Counted from the stretch's first letter, positions 8,422-17,136 are shown. The stretch is DNA of 64,000 nt from Phascolarctobacterium sp. (GCA_017623055.1 JAGAPX010000034.1:1-64000); one strand, 5' to 3'. Numbers and translations: made by a program. The notes: generated from the letters alone by a model not told the origin.

Positions 8422-9759
8422 ATGCTTTTGAATATGACCGAAGGCAAGCCCTTAAAGCTCATCCTTCCGTTTATGGTTCCGCTTTTGATTGGCAACATTT
8501 TCCAACAATTATATAACATTGCTGATATCATCATCGTCGGGCGTACTATTGGCGTAGCGGCTTTGGCGGCGGTTGGTGCGGTGTCGCCCCTGTTTATGAT
8601 GCAAGTAATCATTACCTTGGGTTTGGGCAATGGCTTTACCGTTGTAACAGGACAACGCTACGGTGCCGGAGATATGAACGGTATGCGTCGCAGTATTGCC
8701 ACTGGCATAATTCTCAGTTTAATCTCTGTGCTCGTCATTATGGCAGTCACTTATCTTTCCATTGATTACGGCTTGAAGCTGATGAACATTCCTCAAGAGC
8801 TTTTCAGCGACGCTCGCAGTTATGTGCTTATCATCACCGATGGCTTGATTACCATGATGGGCTACAACTTTCTTTCTTCTGTAATGCGTGCTTTGGGTGA
8901 CAGCAAAACTCCGCTGTATTTTTTGATTGTTGCAACCATCGCCAACATCTTTTTGGCGTTGCTCTTTATTTTATATTTTGGCTGGGGCGTCCCCGGTAGC
9001 GCAGTTGCCCTTGTTATTGCCCAGGCAATATCTGCAATTTTGTGCTTGGTTTATATTTACAAACGCTTTCCCAAGCTCCATTTAAGCAGAAAAGATATCT
9101 GCCTTACTAAAGAAGAAATGTGGGAGCATTTAAGAATGGGCTTGCCCATGGCGGTGCAGTTCTCCGTTTTGGGTTTGAGCATTATCTTTATGCAATCCAT
9201 TTGTAATAAATTTGGTGCCAACACCATCGCAGGCTTCACTACCGCGGTGCGTGTGGAACAGCTTGCCGTGCAACCTATGATTTCCTTTGGCTTGGCAATT
9301 GCTGTTTTTACTGCGCAAAACTATGGCGCACGTCGCTTTGATAGAATTCGTGAAGCAATCAAGAAATGCTCCATGATTATTTTTGGCTTTGCTTGCTTTG
9401 CTGCGGCGTTGATTTTCTTCTTCGGTAAGGATATCATCGGTATCTTCCTTGATAATCCCGATCCGGAAGTTTTGAGTGCTGCGTATTTGTATATTACTTA
9501 TTCCGTGCCTTTCTATTTCTTCTTTAGCCAGATGTTTATTTATCGAAACGCCTGCCAAGGTATGGGCATTGCTCTTATTCCTATGATGACTGGCGTGGTG
9601 GAACTTTTCGTCCGCACGGGCGTAGCAGTTTTCTTAACGGATAGCCATGGTTACTTGGGGATTTGCTTGGCTTCCCCAATTGCGTGGGTAAGCAGTTGTA
9701 GCGTGGCGTACTTTAGCTATCGTTACTTCATCAAGATTTTGGAAGTTAAGAACCGTTAG
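8422..9759 (+). CDS. MATE-family multidrug efflux transporter
   Basis: A 445-residue inner-membrane protein with about twelve hydrophobic segments in two homologous halves. The N-terminus 'TEGKPLKLILPFMVPLLIGN' and 'LYNIADIIIVGR' (about 30-41) are typical of the NorM/DinF-type MATE family, which couples drug or metabolite export to Na+ or H+ entry. Substrate cannot be told from sequence. A -10 TATAAT is at 8362-8367, and GGGGAGG lies before the ATG. The next gene starts eight bases after its stop, so the two are likely co-expressed. Confidence 0.92.
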   Translation: MLLNMTEGKPLKLILPFMVPLLIGNIFQQLYNIADIIIVGRTIGVAALAAVGAVSPLFMMQVIITLGLGNGFTVVTGQRYGAGDMNGMRRSIATGIILSLISVLVIMAVTYLSIDYGLKLMNIPQELFSDARSYVLIITDGLITMMGYNFLSSVMRALGDSKTPLYFLIVATIANIFLALLFILYFGWGVPGSAVALVIAQAISAILCLVYIYKRFPKLHLSRKDICLTKEEMWEHLRMGLPMAVQFSVLGLSIIFMQSICNKFGANTIAGFTTAVRVEQLAVQPMISFGLAIAVFTAQNYGARRFDRIREAIKKCSMIIFGFACFAAALIFFFGKDIIGIFLDNPDPEVLSAAYLYITYSVPFYFFFSQMFIYRNACQGMGIALIPMMTGVVELFVRTGVAVFLTDSHGYLGICLASPIAWVSSCSVAYFSYRYFIKILEVKNR

Positions 9760-9767
9760 GTAGCGCT

Positions 9768-10565
9768 ATGGATAAAGGATATTTTTCTAAGATTGCTAAA
9801 TGTGAGCGTAAAAATTTTGCTCCCTGCTCCGAAAACAGGGAAGCGCTGGTAGAATTTTTGCAGGCTAAGGCAGAAGAAGTTCTTGCTTTTTCCAAGGAAG
9901 TTTTAGGCGCAAGCTATCCCGCTCATTTTGAAATGCCTAAGCTTTTAATTTTACCTGTCAAGAAACAGCAAAGCTTTGGCAAATATGCCTACAATATGGT
10001 TTTGCAGGAAGAAGCAAAATTGGCGCAGTCTTGTGGAGCAGAGAAGAAAGCTTTGCAGGAAAAGCTTGCCGTGATGAAAGCCAATATTAAAATTGAGCAG
10101 CCTGTTAAAGGAAGCTTCTTTGCTGACGGCGGTATCGTCATTTACTACTGCAACATTTGTGAACTGTGCGCTAAGGATAATCTTGATTTTAAAGATTATC
10201 TTGCTTCCGTATTGGCACACGAAATTTTCCACGCTTTGCATTTTGCCTGCTGTGATAGAACTCAAGAGTGGAAGCAGATGGATTATTGGAATGGCGTTGG
10301 CTATGAATATGCCAAAGTAAGTGCGGTGCGGGAAAGCTTGGCGGAATATTTCCGTTATTTGTGGCTTATGAAACAGCGGCAAGAAGCGTTGCTTGCTATA
10401 ATGCACAAGGAATTAGCAAAGCCTTACGCTACAGTGCCCAATTATCCCTATGCAGGAGTGAAGCACTTGCTTTCGGAAGAAGTTCTGGAAAATGCAAGGT
10501 TCCATTCCGTTTTGGAAAGCTCTCTTATAAATTGGCAGGAAGCTTACGAATTGCTAATAAGTTAG
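9768..10565 (+). CDS. Uncharacterised cytoplasmic HExxH metalloprotease-like protein
   Basis: I do not recognise the family of this 265-residue protein. It has a zinc-protease motif 'HEIFH' at residues 151-155 inside a hydrophobic helix, and 'ESLAEYF' about 35 residues later, which supplies candidate glutamates (189, 193) for the third metal ligand as in gluzincins. There is no signal peptide or membrane segment, so it should act in the cytoplasm. Cysteines at 128, 131 and 134 lie just before the motif. It follows the MATE gene by eight bases. A peptidase is likely but unproven. Confidence 0.7.
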   Translation: MDKGYFSKIAKCERKNFAPCSENREALVEFLQAKAEEVLAFSKEVLGASYPAHFEMPKLLILPVKKQQSFGKYAYNMVLQEEAKLAQSCGAEKKALQEKLAVMKANIKIEQPVKGSFFADGGIVIYYCNICELCAKDNLDFKDYLASVLAHEIFHALHFACCDRTQEWKQMDYWNGVGYEYAKVSAVRESLAEYFRYLWLMKQRQEALLAIMHKELAKPYATVPNYPYAGVKHLLSEEVLENARFHSVLESSLINWQEAYELLIS

Positions 10566-10577
10566 GTTAATATAGAA

Positions 10578-10613
10578 AAACAGGGTATTCCACTAAGGTG
10601 GAGTACCCTGTTT
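10578..10613. terminator. Bidirectional terminator
   Basis: A 16-base arm starting AAACAGGGTA (10578-10593) pairs with the arm ending TACCCTGTTT (10598-10613), loop TAAG. It sits between convergent genes. Confidence 0.85.
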
Positions 10614-10626
10614 GCATTAGTACGGT

Positions 10627-10833
10627 TTATTTAATTTCTACTACGTCAAAGCCAATGTCTTCGATTGCTTCTTGCAAGGTTTCGTCAGCGATTTCTTCCA
10701 CTTCTACGATGGCTTGACCATCTTCAAGAGAAACATCTACGTGAGTAACGCCTTCTAAAGCTTCAAGTTCTCTTTTTACGGCAGCGACGCAGTTGGGGCA
10801 GTGCATGCCTTCGATTTTTATTTCTTTGATCAT
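10627..10833 (-). CDS. copZ: Copper chaperone CopZ-like heavy-metal-associated domain protein
   Basis: This 68-residue single HMA domain has the metal motif 'MHCPNC' at residues 10-15 and the usual ferredoxin-like pattern. It would carry Cu(I) in the cytoplasm to the CopA ATPase encoded just upstream on the same strand. The start ATG 10833 follows AGGAGAGAT; the frame stays open further upstream only because it reads through a repeat element, and those codons are not part of the gene. Between this gene and copA lies a 120-bp hairpin repeat, which may separate their expression. Confidence 0.92.
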   Translation of the reverse strand: MIKEIKIEGMHCPNCVAAVKRELEALEGVTHVDVSLEDGQAIVEVEEIADETLQEAIEDIGFDVVEIK

Positions 10834-10851
10834 TGTTATCTCTCCTTTTAG

Positions 10852-10972
10852 AAAATCATTATAAGCACTGTTATGCTTTGTCGCAACTTGCTTACTTGCT
10901 CGATGTACCATTAGTACACCTTCGCCGCATAAGCTTCGTTGCTTCGCGCCTTCCAGCACTTCTAACGATTTT
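10852..10972 (+). repeat. Dispersed ~120-bp hairpin repeat, copy A
   Basis: The element has imperfect inverted ends: left arm AAAATCATTATAAGCACTG and right arm whose reverse complement reads AAAATCGTTAGAAGTGCTG. The inner part holds an apical hairpin (GTAC...GTAC) and the conserved 'GCATAAGC' block. Three further copies at 13278, 31727 and 42374 share the core. This copy sits between copA and copZ, upstream of copZ. Confidence 0.9.
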
Positions 10973-11003
10973 TATTTGTTCTATTGTATTATATAACATA
11001 AAT

Positions 11004-13265
11004 TTACTTATTCGTCCAGAAGCGCAGGCGTAAAGCGTTCGTTACAACACTAACCGAGCTGAAGCTCATAGCTGCTGCGGCAATCATAGGGCTTAGCAAA
11101 ATTCCGAAGTGGGGGTACAGTACGCCCGCCGCAACAGGAATACCAATGGCGTTGTAGAAGAACGCCCAGAATAAATTTTGCTTAATGTTATTCATAACCG
11201 CTTTGCTCAAGCTAATTGCTTTGGGCACGTCCAAAAGATCGCTCTTCATCAGAACAATATCCGCAGATTCAATGGCGATATCCGTACCGGCACCAATTGC
11301 GATTCCAACATCAGCACGAGCGAGGGCGGGGGCGTCGTTAATTCCGTCGCCAACCATTGCTACCTTGTGACCTTGCTCTTGCAAACGGCGCACGGTGCGT
11401 TCCTTATCTTCGGGGAGCAGTTCTGCTAAAACTTCGTCCATGCCAACTTGGCGGTGGATTGCCTCCGCTGTAATTTTGTTATCGCCAGTAAGCATAATAA
11501 CTTTAATCTTCATCTTTTGTAATTTGGCAATGGCTTCGGCGCTAGTAGGCTTAACAGTATCTGCCACAGCGATAATGCCTAAAAGCTTATAGCCCTCTGC
11601 AAAATAGAGAGGAGTTTTGCCATCGTGGGCAAGCTCAGCGGCGATTTCATTAAATTCGCCAAGGTCAATGTTTTCAGCAGTCATCAGCTTGGCATTGCCT
11701 GCGAAACATTTTTTGCCGTTTACTAAAGCTTCTAACCCTTTGCCGGGAAGCAGGCGATAGTCGGAGGCAGGGGGCAGTTCTAAACTGCGTTCTTCTGCGT
11801 AGTTGATGATTGGCTCAGCCAAGGGATGCTCCGAAAGCTTTTCCATTGCTGCCGCCAGACTAAGCAGTTGGTTTTCCTCAATATTATTAGGAACGATATC
11901 CGTTACAACAGGCTTGCCTTCCGTAACAGTACCGGTCTTGTCCAAAATAACGGTATCAATATTGTGGGCAGCTTCCAGTGCAGAAGCAGATTTGATTAAA
12001 ATTCCGTTAGCAGCTCCTCGCCCGGTGCCAACCATAATAGCGGTGGGAGTTGCCAAACCCAAAGCGCAGGGACAGGAGATTACCAAGACGGAAATTCCGA
12101 TGGCAAGAGCGAATTCCAGATTATAGCCTAAGCAAATCCAAGTTGCCGCCGCAAAGACCGCAATGGTAATTACCACAGGAACGAAAACTCCGCTAATCTT
12201 ATCTGCCATTTTGGCTATGGGAGCTTTGGAAGAAGTTGCTTCGTCAACTAAAGCAATAATCTTAGCCAAAGTTGTGTGTTCGCCAACAGCGGTTGCACGC
12301 ATTTTAAAGTAACCACTCTTGTTAATAGTGCCACCTGTGACCCTGTCGTCCACGTGTTTTTCTACAGGAATGCTTTCGCCGGTAATGGCAGCTTCGTCAA
12401 GAGCACCACTGCCTTCGATGATAACTCCGTCTACGGGAACAGTAGCACCGGATTTTACAATCAAGATGTCGCCGGTGATTACTTCTTCCACAGGAATTTC
12501 GCCCTGCATTCCGTGACGTTCCACAAGTGCAGTTTTGGGAGCAAGGTTCATAAGCTTGGTGATTGCCTCGCTGGTACGGTTTTTAGCACGAGCTTCCATA
12601 AATTTACCCATGGTGATGAGGGTTAAAATCATGGCGGCGGATTCAAAATATAAATCGTGGGAGAAGCGGTGCACCAGTTCCATATCACCGTGACCGAAGC
12701 CGTAAGCAATCTTGTAAATTGCATAAACCCCGTACACAAAGGCAGCACTACTGCCAATGGCGATAAGTGAATCCATATTGGGAGCTTTGTTCCACAAATT
12801 CTTGAAGCCGTTTTCAAAATACTTAATGCCAATGAGCATAACGGGAATGCTCAAAAGCAGTTGAGTAAGTCCGTTGATGAGAGCATTTTCCATTCCGAGG
12901 AAAATGTCGGGTAGGGGCCAACCCATCATTGCGCCCATGGAAATGTAGAAAAGTGGCAGAGTAAAGACCATGGACCAGATGAATCTTTGCTTCATAGCCT
13001 GCATTTCTTGGGCAGCTGTGTCTACGGGCTTCGCCTTAGATTGACTTTGCTGAGCGTGAATGCTTGCACCGAAGCCAAGCTTTTCTACTTTGGCGATAAT
13101 ATCTTCTGCGGAGATTACGCCTTCGTCAAAGGTGACGTGCATATTATTTTTTAACAGGTTGACGTTAATTTCTTCAACGCCTTTTTGCTTGCCGACGACT
13201 TTCTCGATACGGGAGGAGCAGGCCGAACAGTGCATTCCAGTAATGTCAAATTTTTCTTTTCTCAT
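11004..13265 (-). CDS. copA: Copper-exporting P1B-type ATPase CopA
   Basis: A 753-residue inner-membrane Cu(I) pump. One N-terminal HMA domain carries 'MHCSAC' (11-16); eight membrane helices follow with the ion-binding 'SCPCAL' in helix 6, then the phosphorylation motif 'DKTGT' and 'GDGINDAPALARADVGIAIG'. One HMA domain and about 750 residues is the common Firmicute form. ATG 13265 is chosen because the HMA domain begins there; upstream codons read into repeat copy B. The copper chaperone gene follows on the same strand. No CsoR or CopY regulator is adjacent. Confidence 0.95.
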   Translation of the reverse strand: MRKEKFDITGMHCSACSSRIEKVVGKQKGVEEINVNLLKNNMHVTFDEGVISAEDIIAKVEKLGFGASIHAQQSQSKAKPVDTAAQEMQAMKQRFIWSMVFTLPLFYISMGAMMGWPLPDIFLGMENALINGLTQLLLSIPVMLIGIKYFENGFKNLWNKAPNMDSLIAIGSSAAFVYGVYAIYKIAYGFGHGDMELVHRFSHDLYFESAAMILTLITMGKFMEARAKNRTSEAITKLMNLAPKTALVERHGMQGEIPVEEVITGDILIVKSGATVPVDGVIIEGSGALDEAAITGESIPVEKHVDDRVTGGTINKSGYFKMRATAVGEHTTLAKIIALVDEATSSKAPIAKMADKISGVFVPVVITIAVFAAATWICLGYNLEFALAIGISVLVISCPCALGLATPTAIMVGTGRGAANGILIKSASALEAAHNIDTVILDKTGTVTEGKPVVTDIVPNNIEENQLLSLAAAMEKLSEHPLAEPIINYAEERSLELPPASDYRLLPGKGLEALVNGKKCFAGNAKLMTAENIDLGEFNEIAAELAHDGKTPLYFAEGYKLLGIIAVADTVKPTSAEAIAKLQKMKIKVIMLTGDNKITAEAIHRQVGMDEVLAELLPEDKERTVRRLQEQGHKVAMVGDGINDAPALARADVGIAIGAGTDIAIESADIVLMKSDLLDVPKAISLSKAVMNNIKQNLFWAFFYNAIGIPVAAGVLYPHFGILLSPMIAAAAMSFSSVSVVTNALRLRFWTNK

Positions 13266-13277
13266 ATTTTTCACCCG

Positions 13278-13397
13278 AAACGCGTGATAAGCACCATCTA
13301 ACTGTGTTGCCATAAAATTGCTTGCTTGACGTACCACCAGTACGCCTTCGCGGCACAATTTTATGTCGCCTTGTTATCTGGCACTTCTGACGCGTTT
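13278..13397 (+). repeat. Dispersed ~120-bp hairpin repeat, copy B
   Basis: Left arm AAACGCGTGATAAGCACC (13278-13295); the reverse complement of the right arm (13380-13397) reads AAACGCGTCAGAAGTGCC. Inner arms CATAAAATTG and CAATTTTATG are perfectly complementary, and CGTACCACCAGTACG forms the tip. It lies just upstream of copA and therefore in its 5' leader or promoter region. Confidence 0.92.
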
Positions 13398-13527
13398 AAT
13401 TATTAGAAGTTTAAAATTGTTCGTCGCTAAAATTATAACATAAATCCATAGTGCGAGAAAAACTCAACTGTGAATTTTGCGTAGCAGGAAAAAAGTTTTT
13501 GTCGCAGAATTATTTAAGTAGGTAAGT

Positions 13528-13556
13528 TTGTGGCAAGGTGATACGCCACGTAAAAT
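13528..13556 (+). promoter_or_regulatory. Candidate promoter with inverted repeat in the spacer
   Basis: TTGTGG (13528-13533) and TAAAAT (13551-13556) are 17 bp apart. GTGGC and GCCAC form an inverted repeat across the spacer (13530-13549), a layout that would suit a repressor site. Confidence 0.5.
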
Positions 13557-13586
13557 AAGTTAGCAAAACTATTTGGAGGTAATTTT

Positions 13587-14183
13587 ATGAATTGCGCATT
13601 CTGCAAACATCGTAACTGCTACGTTAAAGAACAAAACTGCACTCGTTATTCTAAAGAAGAAGCTGCTGCCCTCTACACTGAAGAGGACGTTAAAATTATG
13701 CAAGCTGCGGCTGCCACCGAAACCCGTAACTATTTGAAAATGACCCGCTTGGAAGAAAGCCTTTTCTTCATTCAACAAATGGGCTACAAAAAAATCGGTA
13801 TTGCTTTCTGCATCGGCTTGGCAAACGAAGCTAAGTTCTGCGCTCAATATTTTAAAAACGCAGGCATCGAAGTAGAATCCGTGTGCTGCAAAAACTGCTC
13901 CATTGATAAGAGCATTTGGGAACTGGAAAAAATTAAACCCGGTCAACACGAAGCAATGTGCAATCCTAAAATGCAAGCTCAACTGATGAACGATGCTAAA
14001 ACTGAAATGAACTTCATCGTTGGCTTGTGCGTTGGTCACGATATGATTTTCACCAAGCATAGTGAAGCTCCCGTTTCCAGCCTCATCACCAAAGATAGAG
14101 TGCTTGCCAACAATCCTGCAGGCGTAGTTTACAGCCGTTACTGGAGAAGAAAACTGGGTATCTTGGAAGAAGGTACTGTGTAA
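13587..14183 (+). CDS. DUF1847 cysteine-rich protein
   Basis: The 198-residue protein opens with 'MNCAFCKHRNCY' and matches the DUF1847 family, small proteins of anaerobes with conserved cysteines that probably bind metal. Other conserved cysteine clusters are 'VCCKNCS' (about 96-102) and 'GLCVGHD' (about 149-155). Function is not established. It has AGGAGG-like TTGGAGG upstream of ATG 13587 and stands alone between a promoter and a terminator. Confidence 0.85.
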   Translation: MNCAFCKHRNCYVKEQNCTRYSKEEAAALYTEEDVKIMQAAAATETRNYLKMTRLEESLFFIQQMGYKKIGIAFCIGLANEAKFCAQYFKNAGIEVESVCCKNCSIDKSIWELEKIKPGQHEAMCNPKMQAQLMNDAKTEMNFIVGLCVGHDMIFTKHSEAPVSSLITKDRVLANNPAGVVYSRYWRRKLGILEEGTV

Positions 14184-14191
14184 AAATGAAA

Positions 14192-14228
14192 AAAGACCGT
14201 AGCGTTCTTAGTGAACGTTACGGTCTTT
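14192..14228. terminator. Bidirectional terminator
   Basis: AAAGACCGTAGCGTTC (14192-14207) pairs with GAACGTTACGGTCTTT (14213-14228) with one mismatch. It separates convergent genes. Confidence 0.85.
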
Positions 14229-14244
14229 GTGCTTTAGTATTAAC

Positions 14245-15816
14245 TTACTCCTCTTCTTTCTCGGCAGCGAGCTTTTGCAAAAGGACAACGTGTTCGTTAT
14301 GACTAAGGACGTAGATGAAGTCCCCTGCCATAATTTTAGTGTCGCCTGCGGGAACAAGTTGTTCCTCGCCACGTTTGATGTCTACAAGCAAAGTGTGAGG
14401 AGGCCATTTGATATCTTTAACAAGTTTGTTTTCAATGGGGCTGCCACTGCACACGGCAAGCTCGGTAATATTGCGTTGTTCCATCAGCTCTGGTTCGGGA
14501 GTTGTCTTGTTCAAAGTGCGGTTAAGTAGTTCTTCGTAAATGGGTTTGCTTTTGCACAGCTCTGCTACAACGAAGGCAACCATGGCGGCGATGGAAAGGG
14601 CAAGCAAATGTTGGTAGGAAGCAGTCATTTCCATAATCAAAACTGTGCCTGTAATGGGGGCGCGAACAGATGAGGAGAACAGTGCTGCCATACCGATGAC
14701 AATAATATTGGAAGCGTAGGCTGGGTCAATCCAACCAAGGCTAATCAAAACATTACTGCAAATGCTTCCACACAGTGCACCGATAACAAGCATGGGCAGG
14801 AAGAAGCCACCGGGAACTCCGCAACCATAGCTTATCAAAGTAAAAAGCAATTTGCCAACGAGGAACAGAAGCAAAAGTTGCAGGGAAACTGGTGTGCTGG
14901 AGATGGTGTTGATGAGCTGATTACCACCGCCTAAAACTTCGGGTAGTAAGTAGCCCAAGACACCTGCGGTTAAAAGGGCGAAGGTGATTTTATGGACGGG
15001 CTTTTTGAAAAGGGGCAGTGCGTAAAATTTAGGAACGCCCAACAAGCCTTTGTTAAAGAGTACGCCACACAAACCAACCACCAAAGCAACTAGTACTACA
15101 ATTCCGTAATAGTTTATGGGCAAAAGGGGCAGGTCGGTGAATTCGAAGATAGTCGCTCTGCCGAAAAGTGCACGAGATACTACTGTCGCCGTCATTGCTG
15201 CTGCCATACAGGGAAGCAGTACTACGATGGAAAAGTTGCGGTGCAATTCTTCCAAAGCAAAGATTACGCCAGCAAGGGGAGCGTTGAAGGCTGCTGCCAA
15301 ACCTGCACTGGCACCGCTGGTCATAAGGTAACGCTCTTCCATACGAGTGCGTTTGAGCATTCGGCTTACGCCTTGGGCTGCTACGGCACCAAGTTGAATG
15401 GAGGGACCTTCTCGGCCAAGGGAAAGACCAGCGCCAATACCCAAGATGCCTGCGGTCAACTTAACCCACAGGATACTGAACCAACGCATTTTAATCAAAC
15501 CGAGGATTGCTCCCTTAACTTGGGGAATACCACTGCCTGCGGCGAGGGGTTCAATTTTGTTAAGCTTATCCAAAACGTAGGCAAGTGCTACCAAACAGCA
15601 GAACCACGCCACGCTATAAGTCCAATCTGCGGTGGTAAGGTATTTGTAAAAAATTCCACGGAAGTGTTCTACTTCGTGTAGTGCGTAGCGGAAGAAGCAG
15701 ATTACCAATCCAGAAAAAATACCAATCAAAATACCTTCAGCAAAGAGGCGCAAGCGAAAGTTGTGCCATTCGCTAAGGGATTTATACGTATTCATTACTT
15801 GATATTTAGAGCTCAT
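14245..15816 (-). CDS. ClC-type chloride/proton antiporter with C-terminal TrkA_C domain
   Basis: A 523-residue membrane protein of the ClC family. Selectivity motifs are present: 'GSGIPQ' (about 94-99), 'GREGPS' (about 133-138, including the gating glutamate) and 'GGFFLP' in the second half. A glutamate pair in 'ALEELHRNF' lies where exchangers have the internal proton glutamate, and 'EMTASY' supplies the central tyrosine, so H+/Cl- exchange rather than a pure channel is likely. The C-terminus (about 450-515) looks like a TrkA_C ligand-binding domain. Its ATG overlaps the hydE stop by four bases. Confidence 0.92.
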   Translation of the reverse strand: MSSKYQVMNTYKSLSEWHNFRLRLFAEGILIGIFSGLVICFFRYALHEVEHFRGIFYKYLTTADWTYSVAWFCCLVALAYVLDKLNKIEPLAAGSGIPQVKGAILGLIKMRWFSILWVKLTAGILGIGAGLSLGREGPSIQLGAVAAQGVSRMLKRTRMEERYLMTSGASAGLAAAFNAPLAGVIFALEELHRNFSIVVLLPCMAAAMTATVVSRALFGRATIFEFTDLPLLPINYYGIVVLVALVVGLCGVLFNKGLLGVPKFYALPLFKKPVHKITFALLTAGVLGYLLPEVLGGGNQLINTISSTPVSLQLLLLFLVGKLLFTLISYGCGVPGGFFLPMLVIGALCGSICSNVLISLGWIDPAYASNIIVIGMAALFSSSVRAPITGTVLIMEMTASYQHLLALSIAAMVAFVVAELCKSKPIYEELLNRTLNKTTPEPELMEQRNITELAVCSGSPIENKLVKDIKWPPHTLLVDIKRGEEQLVPAGDTKIMAGDFIYVLSHNEHVVLLQKLAAEKEEE

Positions 15817-16868
15817 CTAATCACTCCCGGATAATCACCGCGGCTAATGGCGATTTCGTAGCCAAGTTCTGCAAGCTGTTTGCGGAGTAGGGCAATGCCT
15901 TCCGCAGCTTCGCTACCGCTGTGCTTTTTGTTGTCGTAAAGATTATATTTGTCGCGCACGTTTTGTGGCGAAAGGTTAGGCATAATTACGTTAGCGCCTG
16001 CCAAAATTCCCTGTTGATGTCCATTGCTGAGCAAAGTGTTGAGAGCGGTGGTGGCAGGGATAAGTGCTTGGGGCAGGAGCAATCTTATAATGGAAAGAAG
16101 TTTTAAGGTCAGCTTGGCGCTACCAGCTTCGCACTCGCCAAAAGGAGTGTCCTTATGAGGAATAAAGGGACCAATGCCAACCATATGAGGGTTAAATTTT
16201 TTAAGGAAGTGTAAATCTTCCACAAGGTTTTCTAATTTTTGGAAGGGAGAGCCTACCATAAAGCCTGTGCCAACTTGGTAGCCAAGGCTTTTTAAATTTT
16301 GCAGGCATTCCAAACGAGTAGCAAGCTTTAGCTCCGCAGGGTGAAGCTTTTCGTAATGGTTACTATTTGCCGTTTCGTGACGGAGCAAGTAGCGATCCGC
16401 CCCCGCTTCGAACCACATCTGGTAAACTTCGGGGGAACGCTCTCCGGCGGAAAGGGTTACTGCGCAATCGGGGTGCTGCTTTTTAATGAGTGCAACTACT
16501 TCTGCTAAACGCTTGTCGTCGTAGGCGAAGTCTTCCCCGCCCTGCAAAACGAAGGTGCGCAAGCCAAGCTCATAGCCTGTGGCGCAACATTCTAAAATTT
16601 CTGCAGGGATCAGGCGGTAGCGGGAAGCGTTTTTATTACTGCGACGGATTCCGCAATAAAGGCAATCGTTTTTGCAAAAATTGCTGAACTCGATGAGCCC
16701 ACGCAAATAAATTTTGTTGCCAAAGGTTTTTTGCGCCTGTGCTTGTGCTTTTTGACGTAAAGCTTCATTTATAAATGGGTCTTCGCAGGTGAGCAAAGCT
16801 AAAAGCTCTGCACCAGTTGCTGTATGTTCTTGTGATAATTTATCAATAGTTTCAATGGGATTTAACAT
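15813..16868 (-). CDS. hydE: [FeFe]-hydrogenase H-cluster radical SAM maturase HydE
   Basis: This 351-residue radical SAM enzyme has the cluster motif 'CKNDCLYCGI' (Cx3Cx2C, about residues 55-64) preceded by 'RGLIEFSN', which is diagnostic of HydE over biotin synthase. HydE acts with HydF and HydG to build the di-iron subcluster of [FeFe] hydrogenases; its presence implies the cell makes such a hydrogenase, although none is in the window. ATG 16868 has GAGG upstream. It forms a two-gene unit with the ClC gene and is divergent from the thiamin operon. Confidence 0.9.
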   Translation of the reverse strand: MLNPIETIDKLSQEHTATGAELLALLTCEDPFINEALRQKAQAQAQKTFGNKIYLRGLIEFSNFCKNDCLYCGIRRSNKNASRYRLIPAEILECCATGYELGLRTFVLQGGEDFAYDDKRLAEVVALIKKQHPDCAVTLSAGERSPEVYQMWFEAGADRYLLRHETANSNHYEKLHPAELKLATRLECLQNLKSLGYQVGTGFMVGSPFQKLENLVEDLHFLKKFNPHMVGIGPFIPHKDTPFGECEAGSAKLTLKLLSIIRLLLPQALIPATTALNTLLSNGHQQGILAGANVIMPNLSPQNVRDKYNLYDNKKHSGSEAAEGIALLRKQLAELGYEIAISRGDYPGVIR

Positions 16869-16965
16869 AAAAGCCTCGTATCTTTCCTGTGCAATATTAT
16901 AGCACATTTGCCAATCTGCAAAAGTATTTTGTAAGGGATTATGAAAATAAATGCAAGCGGCTAAC

Positions 16966-16994
16966 TTGACAAGAAAGAACTGCGGTTTTACAAT
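16966..16994 (+). promoter_or_regulatory. Promoter of the thiamin operon
   Basis: TTGACA (16966-16971) and TACAAT (16989-16994) with a 17-bp spacer, just upstream of the TPP riboswitch. Confidence 0.75.
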
Positions 16995-17014
16995 GAAGGC
17001 ACAATTTAATATTG

Positions 17015-17100
17015 TCGGGGAGCTTATAAATAGGCTGAGAGGAAGTTGAGAACTTCGACCCGTGAACCTGATATGGGTAATGCCAACGTAGGGAAATGTT
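17015..17100 (+). promoter_or_regulatory. TPP (THI-box) riboswitch
   Basis: The aptamer is recognised by 'GGGGAGC' at the 5' side, 'GGCTGAGA' (17033-17040), 'GACCC', 'GAACCTGATATGGGTAATGCC' split across the P4-P5 junction, and 'AACGTAGGGAA' at the 3' side. These are the conserved thiamin-pyrophosphate-binding segments. With a terminator right after it, high TPP should end transcription before thiSFGH. Confidence 0.95.
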
Positions 17101-17111
17101 TTTGGATTAGT

Positions 17112-17136
17112 GGAGCTACGTGGTAGCTCCTTTTTT
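17112..17136 (+). terminator. Expression-platform terminator of the TPP riboswitch
   Basis: GGAGCTAC (17112-17119) pairs with GTAGCTCC (17123-17130) and is followed by TTTTTT. The 5' arm GGAGCT also occurs inside the aptamer base (17019-17024), consistent with a switch between pairings. Confidence 0.85.

Noticed and set aside
10834-10959. N-terminal extension of the copper chaperone
   Set aside because: The extra codons lie in repeat copy A and resemble the extensions at copA and near 42433; ATG 10833 has the ribosome site.
13587-14183. DUF1847 gene as part of the copper system
   Set aside because: It is on the opposite strand with its own promoter and terminator; cysteines alone do not show a copper role.
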